DNA of 5,769 nucleotides. Source: an uncultured Clostridia bacterium (GTDB lineage Bacteria; Bacillota; Clostridia; Oscillospirales; Acutalibacteraceae). The stretch spans positions 1-5,769 of the forward strand of contig CAJFUH010000093.1 of the NCBI GenBank assembly GCA_904420155.1, written 5' to 3'. The position numbers and the translations under genes are program-made. This document shows, piece by piece, positions 1-5,528 of the stretch; position 1 is the stretch's first letter, and every line of letters begins with the position of its first letter. Below the pieces are notes generated by a model that made no database searches, was not told the origin of the DNA, and worked only from the letters and a program-made list of their open reading frames with translations.

Positions 1-1211
1 GCTTGGAAATACATATCGAAGGGATTATCATCATCCAGAGTTTTCTTGGGGGAAGAAGAGGCAGGTTCTGTTTTTTGAGAGAATGTGATATCTTGTGCAG
101 CTTTCTGCATGGAAGAATCCGAGAAGATTTCTTCTGGTTCTGAAGGCGTGGCTTCGGTTTCCACAGGCTGGACTTCGGGTTCCGCCGTAGTTTCAGGAAT
201 AGGCTCCTCTGCGGGGACGGAAGCGTCGATTGGCTCAGCCTGTACAGGGGATTCCTCTAATACGGGTTCTTCCGGGCTCTGATCGGATACCGGGTATTCC
301 GGTTCCGGTTGCGTATAGGAGTTGATATCGGTGGATTCATGGAAAAGCCTGCTGGCTTGTTCCGGCGTCACTTTTCCATCCTCGGAATAATCGTAATCAT
401 CCCCATAATCGTCTCCATAGCCGCCGTTTCCAACCGGATCAAAAGCGATGGTATCGCCCGTTACCTCTGCATTGCTTCCGGAAATCGGGAACTCGGAGAC
501 TTGCGTTTTATGGGCGCGCACTTGGGTAAAGATGACAAATCCAATACCGCCTAATGCGATGACGATTAAGGCGATTCCGCCGATTAATAGCCAGGAACCT
601 CCGCCTCCTCCATTGTTATTTCCATCGTCATCAAATAACCCGCCTGCGGCATCCTCTACAGAGACGGTACTGCCGTCAGAATTGATGTTGGAGAGCAATT
701 CGTTCCAATCGTAGGAATTGACTTCCGACAGGGTGTGGGAACCGGTGCTGGGAAGCAGGTTGCTGTCGCCGATGGAAGTCGGGGAAGACGAAGAGGGCTC
801 CCTTTGAGAACTGGGCTCTGGTTGGGAGCTGGATGAAGGCTCCGGTCGGGAACTGGAGGGTGGTTCCGGTTCCGGCTGAGAGCTAGAAGAAGGACGTTCC
901 GGCTGAGAACTGGAAGGACGTTCCGGTTGAGAGCTGGAAGGAGGTTCTGGCTGAGAGCTGCTAGATGGCGGATCCGGTTGGGAACTGGACGGAGGCTCCG
1001 GCTCAGAACTGCTGGATGGCGGATCCGGCTGAGAGCTAGGCTCTTCTTCCGGCTGTGAAGGGAGAGAACTTGTGTTGGTTTCTTCCAGATAAGTGACAGT
1101 GGGCGCGGTGGGATCGGTACGATTGAGCGCGAAAGCGCTGGTAGTAGCCACGGTCGCTGTGAGGCAAGCCGCCAGCAGCAGGGCAAATAATTTGTCTGTT
1201 TTTTTCTTCAT
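1..1211 (-). CDS. Signal-peptide, Ser/Pro-rich-stalk, single-pass membrane protein of unknown function (3' end beyond the window)
   Basis: I do not recognise a family. The frame is open from ATG at 1211 to the left edge, giving 403 codons with no stop, so the C-terminus is missing. Residues 1-28 form a signal peptide: MKKK, a Leu/Ala-rich core, and an AFA cleavage site before Leu29. Residues about 58-143 are a repetitive Ser/Pro/Gln/Glu linker (SSSQPEP-like units). Residues 145-205 are a short, more ordinary segment (with NSYDWNELLSNINSDG) ending in an Asn/Gly-rich stretch. Residues about 207-230 (from SWLLIGGIALIVIALGG) are one transmembrane helix followed by Arg/His/Lys. After it comes an acidic tail with a Gly/Asp/Tyr cluster (264-278) and Glu/Pro-rich sequence. 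The expected topology is stalk outside and tail in the cytoplasm. The start is supported by a GGGAGG ribosome site 9 nt upstream. It is transcribed divergently from the DegV pair. It could be an envelope-spanning or surface-sensing protein, but nothing seen gives a function. Confidence 0.85.
   Translation of the reverse strand, partial: MKKKTDKLFALLLAACLTATVATTSAFALNRTDPTAPTVTYLEETNTSSLPSQPEEEPSSQPDPPSSSSEPEPPSSSQPDPPSSSSQPEPPSSSQPERPSSSQPERPSSSSQPEPEPPSSSRPEPSSSSQPEPSSQREPSSSSPTSIGDSNLLPSTGSHTLSEVNSYDWNELLSNINSDGSTVSVEDAAGGLFDDDGNNNGGGGGSWLLIGGIALIVIALGGIGFVIFTQVRAHKTQVSEFPISGSNAEVTGDTIAFDPVGNGGYGDDYGDDYDYSEDGKVTPEQASRLFHESTDINSYTQPEPEYPVSDQSPEEPVLEESPVQAEPIDASVPAEEPIPETTAEPEVQPVETEATPSEPEEIFSDSSMQKAAQDITFSQKTEPASSSPKKTLDDDNPFDMYFQ
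783..1040 (-). repeat. Imperfect short in-gene repeats encoding the Ser/Pro/Gln/Glu stalk
   Basis: These bases encode residues 58-143 of the minus-strand membrane protein. Units of about 24-27 bases encode variants of P-S-S-S-(S)-Q-P-E/D-(P/R). Copies differ at synonymous Ser, Pro and Gln codons and by small in-frame length changes such as an extra Pro-Glu. The pattern is typical of a disordered stalk that spans the cell wall. Such tracts tend to vary in copy number between strains; that last point is inference. Confidence 0.8.
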
Positions 1212-1220
1212 GTAGGCAAT

Positions 1221-1226
1221 CCTCCC
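1221..1226 (-). promoter_or_regulatory. Ribosome binding site of the minus-strand membrane protein
   Basis: On the minus strand the sequence reads GGGAGG with 9 nt before the ATG at 1211. It decides the start, because the methionine is also followed directly by a good signal peptide. Confidence 0.8.
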
Positions 1227-1325
1227 AATTAAAATCATATAGATTGAGAAAGGGACCTTCCCATGTCCGCCTGTTTTGTGATGAAATCGAAGAGTTTGTC
1301 GAAGACGGACGAAAGAATACACTTT

Positions 1326-1355
1326 ATCATAGCACATCCCCATCAGGAAAAACAA
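1326..1355 (-). promoter_or_regulatory. Probable promoter of the minus-strand membrane protein gene
   Basis: Read on the minus strand, a -10 box TATGAT (1331-1326) is preceded by TGC, which makes an extended -10. A weaker -35 box TTGTTT (1355-1350) lies 18 nt upstream; TGTTTT with a 17-nt spacer is an alternative. Transcription would start near 1319 and give a leader of about 108 nt before the ATG. A TATGAT closer to the gene (near 1237) was not preferred because it lacks a -35 and would start inside the ribosome site. Confidence 0.55.
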
Positions 1356-1374
1356 CCTCTGAACCGGAAAAACA

Positions 1375-1398
1375 AAATGTAAAATTTCTTTTACATTT
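1375..1398. promoter_or_regulatory. Perfect palindrome between divergent promoters, candidate operator
   Basis: AAATGTAAAA (1375-1384) and TTTTACATTT (1389-1398) are exact reverse complements separated by TTTC. The site sits 19 nt from the -35 of the minus-strand promoter and 18 nt from the -35 of the plus-strand promoter, so a dimeric regulator bound here could reach both. It has no T-tract flank that would suggest a terminator, and at 80% AT in the arms it would be a weak RNA stem. I cannot assign it to a known regulator. Confidence 0.6.
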
Positions 1399-1416
1399 GG
1401 GCAAAATCCCTATGCA

Positions 1417-1445
1417 TTGTATTAAGGCGGGGAAACTGGTATAAT
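1417..1445 (+). promoter_or_regulatory. Promoter of the DegV gene pair
   Basis: The -35 box is TTGTAT (1417-1422). A 17-nt spacer leads to a consensus TATAAT (1440-1445) preceded by TGG, an extended -10 element. Transcription would start near 1452, leaving a leader of about 42 nt before the ATG at 1494. Confidence 0.8.
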
Positions 1446-1493
1446 AAAAACACAAAGAATCGTGGATGGTATTGGAAGAAAAGAGGCGTAACC

Positions 1494-2354
1494 ATGGGGA
1501 AAATCTTAATCAGTGCTGACAGCGCTTGCGATCTGTTTCCAGATTTATATACTCAATTTAATATTCATATCATCCCTCTTTCTATCCATATGGAGGGAAA
1601 GTCCTATTTAGACGGGATAGAGATAAAACCAGACGATATTTACGCCAGCGTATTGCGCTGCAAAAGGATTCCCGCCACTTCGGCTCCCGCCCCAGGGACA
1701 TTTTATATGGCATGGAAACCATATATCCAGCAAGGATATGAGATTGTCCATTTGTCCATGAATTCCAGGTTTTCCTGTTCTTACCAAAATGCCAAAATAG
1801 CGGCGCAAGAGCTTTTGGGCGTTTCGGTCATTGATACCAAAAGTATCTCTACCGCGATGGGGCTGCTGATTTTGCAAGCGGTCCGGATGCGGGATGAAGG
1901 CGCTTCTGCCCAGGAGATTACCCAATGCGTCCGGAAGATGAGGAAACGACTTCGGACGGAGTTTTTATTGGATACTTTGGAATATGCCCATAAGGGCGGG
2001 CGGTGTTCTGTTTTACAGATGTTTGGAGCTAATCTATTGAGGCTGCATCCCTGTTTAAAACTTAATGAGAGAGGGGAGCTTTCCGTCAGCAAGAAGTTTC
2101 GCGGCTCTTTTTCCTTGGCCGCGATGGAATACACGCGCTATATGTTGGATTTCCCCCATATAGATGGAAAACGCGTCTTTGTCTCACATACTGGAATTTC
2201 CGCCCCTGTACTGGATCGGGTGACGGAACAGGTAAAAGCATCCGGAATGTTTCAGGAAGTCCTGGTCACCAGAAGCGGATGTGCTATTTCCTGCCATGGA
2301 GGGCCCAATACCTTGGCTGTTTTCTATATGACTACGGCAGAGGAAAGCGAATAG
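1494..2354 (+). CDS. DegV family (FakB-like) fatty-acid-binding protein, first of a tandem pair
   Basis: A 286-residue cytosolic DegV-family protein of the usual length. In Gram-positive bacteria the FakB members bind a fatty acid and present it to the kinase FakA, which makes acyl-phosphate for phospholipid synthesis. Seen here: the N-terminal signature ADSACDL (8-14), the LDG turn (39-41), TSAPAP (62-67), the fatty-acid loop FSCSYQ (93-98, with Ser94 at the position of the conserved Ser in SGTYQ), DTLEYAHKGGR (160-170) and HGGPN (268-272). Arg170 and His268 match residues that contact the acyl head group in FakB proteins. Departures from the common form are Cys for Gly at 95, KGGRC instead of KGGRI, and GPN instead of GPG. 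The start has AAGAGG 7 nt upstream. The next gene, 42 nt downstream, is a paralogue in the same operon. The bound lipid cannot be predicted. The family is secure; a FakB role is inferred. Confidence 0.93.
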   Translation: MGKILISADSACDLFPDLYTQFNIHIIPLSIHMEGKSYLDGIEIKPDDIYASVLRCKRIPATSAPAPGTFYMAWKPYIQQGYEIVHLSMNSRFSCSYQNAKIAAQELLGVSVIDTKSISTAMGLLILQAVRMRDEGASAQEITQCVRKMRKRLRTEFLLDTLEYAHKGGRCSVLQMFGANLLRLHPCLKLNERGELSVSKKFRGSFSLAAMEYTRYMLDFPHIDGKRVFVSHTGISAPVLDRVTEQVKASGMFQEVLVTRSGCAISCHGGPNTLAVFYMTTAEESE

Positions 2355-2396
2355 GAAACGCCAGTCCTAAGAATCGAACGAGGAGGATTACCTATC

Positions 2397-3266
2397 ATGG
2401 AAAGAGTAAAAATTGTAGCGGATAGCACTTGTGACCTATCCCCGGAAGTGTTAGAGCAATATCAGATTGAAGTCATTCCCCTCCCTGTCAATTTGGGGGA
2501 TAAACCCTGCCTGGACGGGGTGGACGTCCACCCGGCCGATTTATTTGAGTATGTACGGGAGACAGGGAAGCTTCCCACTACCTCAGCGCCCACGCCGGCC
2601 TATTATGAGGAATTATACCAAAAGTGGACGGAAGAAGGCTATTCCGTAGTGCATTTCAGCATTAGCCTCGCTTTTACCGTCACCCACAATATCGCCAAAA
2701 TGGCGGCGCAATCGTTTCCTAACGTTTATCCGGTAGATTCCCGAAATATTTCTGCGGGCATGGGGATCCTGGCCATTCAGGCCGCCCGGTTGCGGGACCA
2801 GGGATTGAGCGCCCAGGAGATTGCCGACCGGGTACGCGCCATGACCGACCGGGTGCAGACCAGCTTTATTTTGGATACCCTCCAATATATGTATAAGGGC
2901 GGGCGCTGTACCGGGGTAGCGGCGTTAGGGGCCAATCTGCTCAACTTAAAACCTTGTATCGAAGTCAAAGACGGCGCCATGGAAGTGGGAAAGAAGTACC
3001 GCGGCAAGCTGGAAAGCGTCTTAGAACAATATACCGAAGCAAGGCTGAAAGGCAAATCCCATCTGGATTTGGATCAGATTCTGATTGCCCACTGTTATGT
3101 AGACCAAAAGATCTTGGATCGCGTGATCCAGAAGATTAAGGAATGCCAGCCCTTCCGGGAAATTCTGGTGTTGGATACCGGGTGTTCCGTGTCCGTCCAT
3201 TGCGGGCCCAATACCCTGGGGCTGATCTATATGACAGATGGGACGGAATCAAAGACTTCTGCTTAG
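2397..3266 (+). CDS. DegV family (FakB-like) fatty-acid-binding protein, second of a tandem pair
   Basis: A 289-residue paralogue of the upstream protein; the motifs fall at the same residue numbers, which points to tandem duplication followed by divergence. Seen: ADSTCDL (8-14), LDG (39-41), TSAPTP (62-67), DTLQYMYKGGR (160-170), Arg170, and HCGPN with His268. The fatty-acid loop is altered: where family members usually have SGTYQ, this protein has TVTHN (94-98), so the conserved Ser is Thr and Tyr-Gln is His-Asn. The head-group residues Arg and His are kept, so lipid binding remains plausible, perhaps with another chain preference. AGGAGG lies 10 nt before the ATG. The gene is co-transcribed with its partner from the promoter near 1417-1445 and ends before the terminator at 3408. 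Several bacteria carry multiple FakB-type proteins of different acyl preference, and this pair may divide labour in that way; that is inference. Confidence 0.93.
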   Translation: MERVKIVADSTCDLSPEVLEQYQIEVIPLPVNLGDKPCLDGVDVHPADLFEYVRETGKLPTTSAPTPAYYEELYQKWTEEGYSVVHFSISLAFTVTHNIAKMAAQSFPNVYPVDSRNISAGMGILAIQAARLRDQGLSAQEIADRVRAMTDRVQTSFILDTLQYMYKGGRCTGVAALGANLLNLKPCIEVKDGAMEVGKKYRGKLESVLEQYTEARLKGKSHLDLDQILIAHCYVDQKILDRVIQKIKECQPFREILVLDTGCSVSVHCGPNTLGLIYMTDGTESKTSA

Positions 3267-3407
3267 GCGATTCTCTGGACAGATATAGCAAAAAATTCTC
3301 TATGAGGTGGCAGAAGGATCAAAAGGGGCGTTGTACTGCTTTCCCATAGAATATTTTTGATGGTTGTGCTGGAAAAATTCTTCAAAAAGAAAGATACATA
3401 AAAATTT
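3267..3407. other. Transcribed 3' untranslated region of the DegV pair
   Basis: About 140 nt separate the second DegV stop from the terminator stem. I see no credible gene. An imperfect inverted repeat (TTCTCTATG near 3297-3305 against CATAGAATA near 3346-3354) might fold into a weak stem, but it has mismatches and no conservation evidence. Together with 3408-3723 this makes a 457-nt gap without a gene. Confidence 0.4.
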
Positions 3408-3456
3408 AGGGGATTGTTCATATATGAAAAGTATTTGAACAATCCCCTGTTTTTTT
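3408..3456 (+). terminator. Strong intrinsic terminator of the DegV operon
   Basis: The arms AGGGGATTGTTCA (3408-3420) and TGAACAATCCCCT (3436-3448) are perfect 13-bp complements with a 15-nt loop. A G and then seven T residues (3450-3456) follow. This separates the DegV unit from the downstream ligase gene. The AT-rich sequence before the left arm could give weak termination on the other strand too. Confidence 0.93.
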
Positions 3457-3575
3457 CTGCTGATTTTTGTCATAAAGAGATGTTTCTGAAATAGTTTATT
3501 CATAATTCTGACAGATTCACTAAATGTTATGTTAAAATGGCGTTAAAAATCATGATTGAACAAAATCACCAAAAG
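3457..3575. other. AT-rich spacer upstream of the ligase promoter
   Basis: No coding signal is seen on either strand. The only structure noted is a 10-bp palindrome AATCATGATT at 3548-3557, 18 nt upstream of the -35 box. It is short and AT-rich, so it is at most a possible operator. Confidence 0.35.
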
Positions 3576-3604
3576 TTGAAATTGATCTTTGTTTGATGTA
3601 TAAT
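3576..3604 (+). promoter_or_regulatory. Promoter of the O-antigen ligase-like gene
   Basis: TTGAAA (3576-3581), a 17-nt spacer and a consensus TATAAT (3599-3604) form a near-ideal housekeeping promoter. The predicted start near 3611 gives a leader of about 110 nt to the preferred ATG at 3724. Confidence 0.8.
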
Positions 3605-3614
3605 AGCCTGGATC

Positions 3615-3633
3615 AAAAATCAGGGGGATTTTT
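3615..3633 (+). other. Small hairpin at the start of the ligase leader
   Basis: AAAAATC (3615-3621) and GATTTTT (3627-3633) are complementary with an AGGGG loop. The stem is short and AT-rich, and the T run belongs to the stem rather than following it, so it is not a proper terminator. It may protect the 5' end of the transcript or mean nothing. Confidence 0.3.
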
Positions 3634-3703
3634 TGCCCGATTATCTTGTCTTTAAGTTTAGAATGAAAATTTTGTCCAATAGTAGTTATGAAGGTATTCA
3701 GAA

Positions 3704-3709
3704 AAGGAG
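3704..3709 (+). promoter_or_regulatory. Ribosome binding site that favours the ATG at 3724
   Basis: AAGGAG lies 14 nt before ATG 3724, somewhat long but usable. The in-frame ATG at 3688 has only AT-rich sequence with no purine-rich ribosome site ahead of it, and starting there would place this AAGGAG inside the coding sequence. Confidence 0.5.
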
Positions 3710-3723
3710 ATGGTTGCGGACTT

Positions 3724-5283
3724 ATGGAGGCGATAAGACAGAGATTTTTTAAGGGCCTTCGGGATCCGGGGACCTTTCGATATTTCTATCTGATGGATCT
3801 ACTGTTGTGTTCCGTTTGTTTTGTCAATATTCCCGCCAACTTGCTCAAGGTGGTCTTTTTCCCCTGGGCGGCGGTATTGATTTATCAAAGATTTTGCGCC
3901 AACCACAATATCTATAAAGTTCGTTATTGGGGAATTCTGCTGTTGTTTCTGGCGGTAGGGGCGCTCACTACGATTTTGCATATTTGGGATAACTTCTTTT
4001 ATAATGTGATGATCTTATTCCATGTGGCCATGTGTTTTTTCCTCTTTTATGGTATGCATGCAGAGCCGAACAAAAGGAAAATTAAGACGGAAATCCAGCG
4101 CCTGATGAAAACGGTTGTGGTTATCACCACGGTTTTCTCCGTTATTGGCTTGCTGATTGTTTTCTTCTTTGTCCGGATCTATGTCTGGGATCATGTGTTA
4201 GGGCTGATGGATAACCGGTTTACGGGGCTTTACATCAACCCCAATCCAGCGGCTTTTACATCTGTGATTGGCATTATGTTCTGTCATTTCTTATGGAAGA
4301 AGCGGAAAGAAAACGGGAAGCGGGTGGTTCCGCTGTGGCTGGGAATCTTGTGCCTGGCCAGCAACGCTTTTGCGCTGCTGCTCTCAGATTCCAATGGCTC
4401 TCTGGTATTTTTGCTTGCCTATGCCGGCGTTTTGCTGTTTTCTTGGCTGTTCCAGATAGGAAAGGGAAAGAAATTTTCAGCGCGGGGCGTTGCCAAAAGG
4501 GGTTCGGCTTTGTTGGCTTTGGTTATGGTTGTTTCCTTTGGCATGTTGGGCCTGCGCTATGCTTGCCAAACCGGTGTAGCCGCTGTGGTCAGCGGCCGGG
4601 AACAGCTGGTGCTGGGAGATACCATCAATCCAACGGCACAACCTGGAGAAAATGGAGAACCGGCCCCTAAACCGGTGAGTTCTTCCGTAGGGCAAGTAGT
4701 TATTGGCCGTACCGATAACCCGGATATCTCCAGCGGTCGGTTTGATTCGCTGGGAAAAGCGTTTCAGCTTTTTATCAAAGATCCAATTTTGGGCATTGGA
4801 CAGGGAAACATCGTGGAGTATGGGGAACGGTATCTGGACGAGGGGTTCCTGTTTGAGGATCTCCACAACGGGTATGTCACGATTTTGGTCTCTTATGGGA
4901 TCGTGGGTTTCCTGCTTGTAATGGCATTTTTGTTTGTGTTGGCTCGCAGAATGTATGCCGGCTTGCGCAAAAACCTGCACAAGGACAAACCACAGCTCCC
5001 GCTGCTGTTTGCTATGCTGGGCGGCTATTGCGTTTATAGCTTGTTTGATATCACGTTGCTGTTGGATGTCAACTTTATGGTGGTTATTTTCTGGCTGCTG
5101 CTGGGATACGCCACCACCTATATGTTGCAGTACGAAACTCGTTTTGAGGTGGTTACCTCCCAGCCTTTCTCCGTATGGAAGCAAAAAACGCCGGTCAGGG
5201 TACCGCTCTATCTGTTGCCCACAGGCCGCAGCTATTCTAGTTTGCGTCTGATGACCGAGGATATGAAAAAACAGGACGCCTGA
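3724..5283 (+). CDS. O-antigen ligase/polymerase-like (Wzy_C type) polytopic membrane protein
   Basis: A 519-residue membrane protein from the ATG at 3724, or 531 from the unsupported ATG at 3688. Numbering here is from 3724. About nine hydrophobic segments lie in the first 280 residues, then a large outside loop (about 281-373), then three more helices (about 390-408, 426-445, 449-468) and a soluble C-terminal tail of about 50 residues. Family signs are NRFTG followed by NPNPAA (165-177), SDSNGS (221-226), SSGR (336-339) at the usual Arg position before the amphipathic helix, DPILGIGQGN (353-362) and HNGYVTILVSYGIVG (381-395). This loop-plus-His pattern marks WaaL/Wzy/RfaL-type proteins, which transfer or polymerise undecaprenyl-linked glycans at the outer membrane face. 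In a Gram-positive cell the product would be a capsule, teichuronic-type or glycolipid polymer. No glycosyltransferase gene is adjacent, so the substrate is unknown. The Pro-rich segment at 303-318 of the loop is unremarkable filler. It has its own promoter and terminator. Confidence 0.88.
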   Translation: MEAIRQRFFKGLRDPGTFRYFYLMDLLLCSVCFVNIPANLLKVVFFPWAAVLIYQRFCANHNIYKVRYWGILLLFLAVGALTTILHIWDNFFYNVMILFHVAMCFFLFYGMHAEPNKRKIKTEIQRLMKTVVVITTVFSVIGLLIVFFFVRIYVWDHVLGLMDNRFTGLYINPNPAAFTSVIGIMFCHFLWKKRKENGKRVVPLWLGILCLASNAFALLLSDSNGSLVFLLAYAGVLLFSWLFQIGKGKKFSARGVAKRGSALLALVMVVSFGMLGLRYACQTGVAAVVSGREQLVLGDTINPTAQPGENGEPAPKPVSSSVGQVVIGRTDNPDISSGRFDSLGKAFQLFIKDPILGIGQGNIVEYGERYLDEGFLFEDLHNGYVTILVSYGIVGFLLVMAFLFVLARRMYAGLRKNLHKDKPQLPLLFAMLGGYCVYSLFDITLLLDVNFMVVIFWLLLGYATTYMLQYETRFEVVTSQPFSVWKQKTPVRVPLYLLPTGRSYSSLRLMTEDMKKQDA

Positions 5284-5319
5284 GAAAGCCCCAAGGCCGG
5301 GAATGGCCTTGGGGCTTTC
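5284..5319 (+). terminator. Perfect 15-bp hairpin directly after the ligase stop codon
   Basis: GAAAGCCCCAAGGCC (5284-5298) and GGCCTTGGGGCTTTC (5305-5319) are exact complements around a GGGAAT loop. The stem begins on the base after the TGA. There is no T tract beyond the TTT in the right arm, so it is a T-poor terminator or a 3'-end stabilising stem; symmetry would let it act on both strands. Confidence 0.75.
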
Positions 5320-5372
5320 AAACTGTCGAAGAAACAATGGGGTTTAGCGAATTACATAAGTCGGGAGACGAA

Positions 5373-5397
5373 GGGGAACCCCTCGCTAGGGTTCCCC
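5373..5397. repeat. Inverted repeat, 9-bp stem
   Basis: GGGGAACCC (5373-5381) pairs exactly with GGGTTCCCC (5389-5397), with a CTCGCTA loop. It is the first of a row of GC-rich hairpins between the ligase terminator and the tandem repeats. No gene is seen in 5320-5517. Confidence 0.75.
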
Positions 5398-5399
5398 AC

Positions 5400-5428
5400 G
5401 GCCAGACCGTCCACTGGACGGTTTGGCC
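5400..5428. repeat. Inverted repeat, 13-bp stem
   Basis: GGCCAGACCGTCC (5400-5412) pairs with GGACGGTTTGGCC (5416-5428) around a 3-nt ACT loop. The only non-Watson-Crick position is one that a G-U pair would satisfy in plus-strand RNA, so the fold is better as RNA than as DNA. It starts 2 nt after the previous hairpin. Confidence 0.8.
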
Positions 5429-5461
5429 TACCCTCCTGAGCTTGTGGGATGCTGGGGTGTT

Positions 5462-5481
5462 TCGTCCTCTGCGGAGGACGA
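5462..5481. repeat. Inverted repeat, 8-bp stem
   Basis: TCGTCCTC (5462-5469) pairs exactly with GAGGACGA (5474-5481) around TGCG. Directly after it, GGGGGC (5485-5490) and GCCCCC (5494-5499) can form a further 6-bp stem with a CCC loop. Confidence 0.7.
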
Positions 5482-5510
5482 CCCGGGGGCCCCGCCCCCA
5501 AGACCCCCGC

Positions 5511-5528
5511 AAGCTTTTGAAAAAGCTT
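5511..5528. repeat. Palindrome at the left edge of the tandem repeats
   Basis: AAGCTTTT (5511-5518) and AAAAGCTT (5521-5528) are complementary around GA. Its right arm belongs to the first 93-bp repeat copy. The left arm is not found before copies 2 and 3, so this palindrome exists only at the boundary. Confidence 0.6.

Noticed and set aside
741..755. LPSTG sequence (residues 153-157) in the minus-strand membrane protein, resembling a sortase signal
   Set aside because: A sortase signal needs a hydrophobic helix and basic tail directly after it at the C-terminus. Here the helix is about 50 residues further on and a long cytoplasmic tail follows, so this is probably chance in a Pro/Ser/Thr-rich region.
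656..1186. Minus-strand open frame of 176 codons rich in Leu, Ser, Arg and Pro
   Set aside because: It is a shifted reading of the Ser/Pro-rich stalk gene; the true frame has the signal peptide, ribosome site and membrane helix and runs the full length to the left edge.
1244..1444. Plus-strand open frame of 66 codons in the divergent promoter region
   Set aside because: It has no ribosome site, overlaps both promoters and the palindrome, and has no recognisable sequence. It ends inside the -10 box of the DegV promoter.
5282..5291. GAGAAAGCCC shared between the ligase terminator arm and the 93-bp repeat (5575-5584)
   Set aside because: Only ten bases match and the flanks do not, so chance is the simplest explanation.
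4477..5337. Minus-strand open frame of 286 codons opposite the ligase gene
   Set aside because: It is antisense to the ligase-like gene, which shows clear family motifs and membrane segments. The antisense product is Gln/His-rich with no known motif, and its start lies beyond the terminator hairpin.
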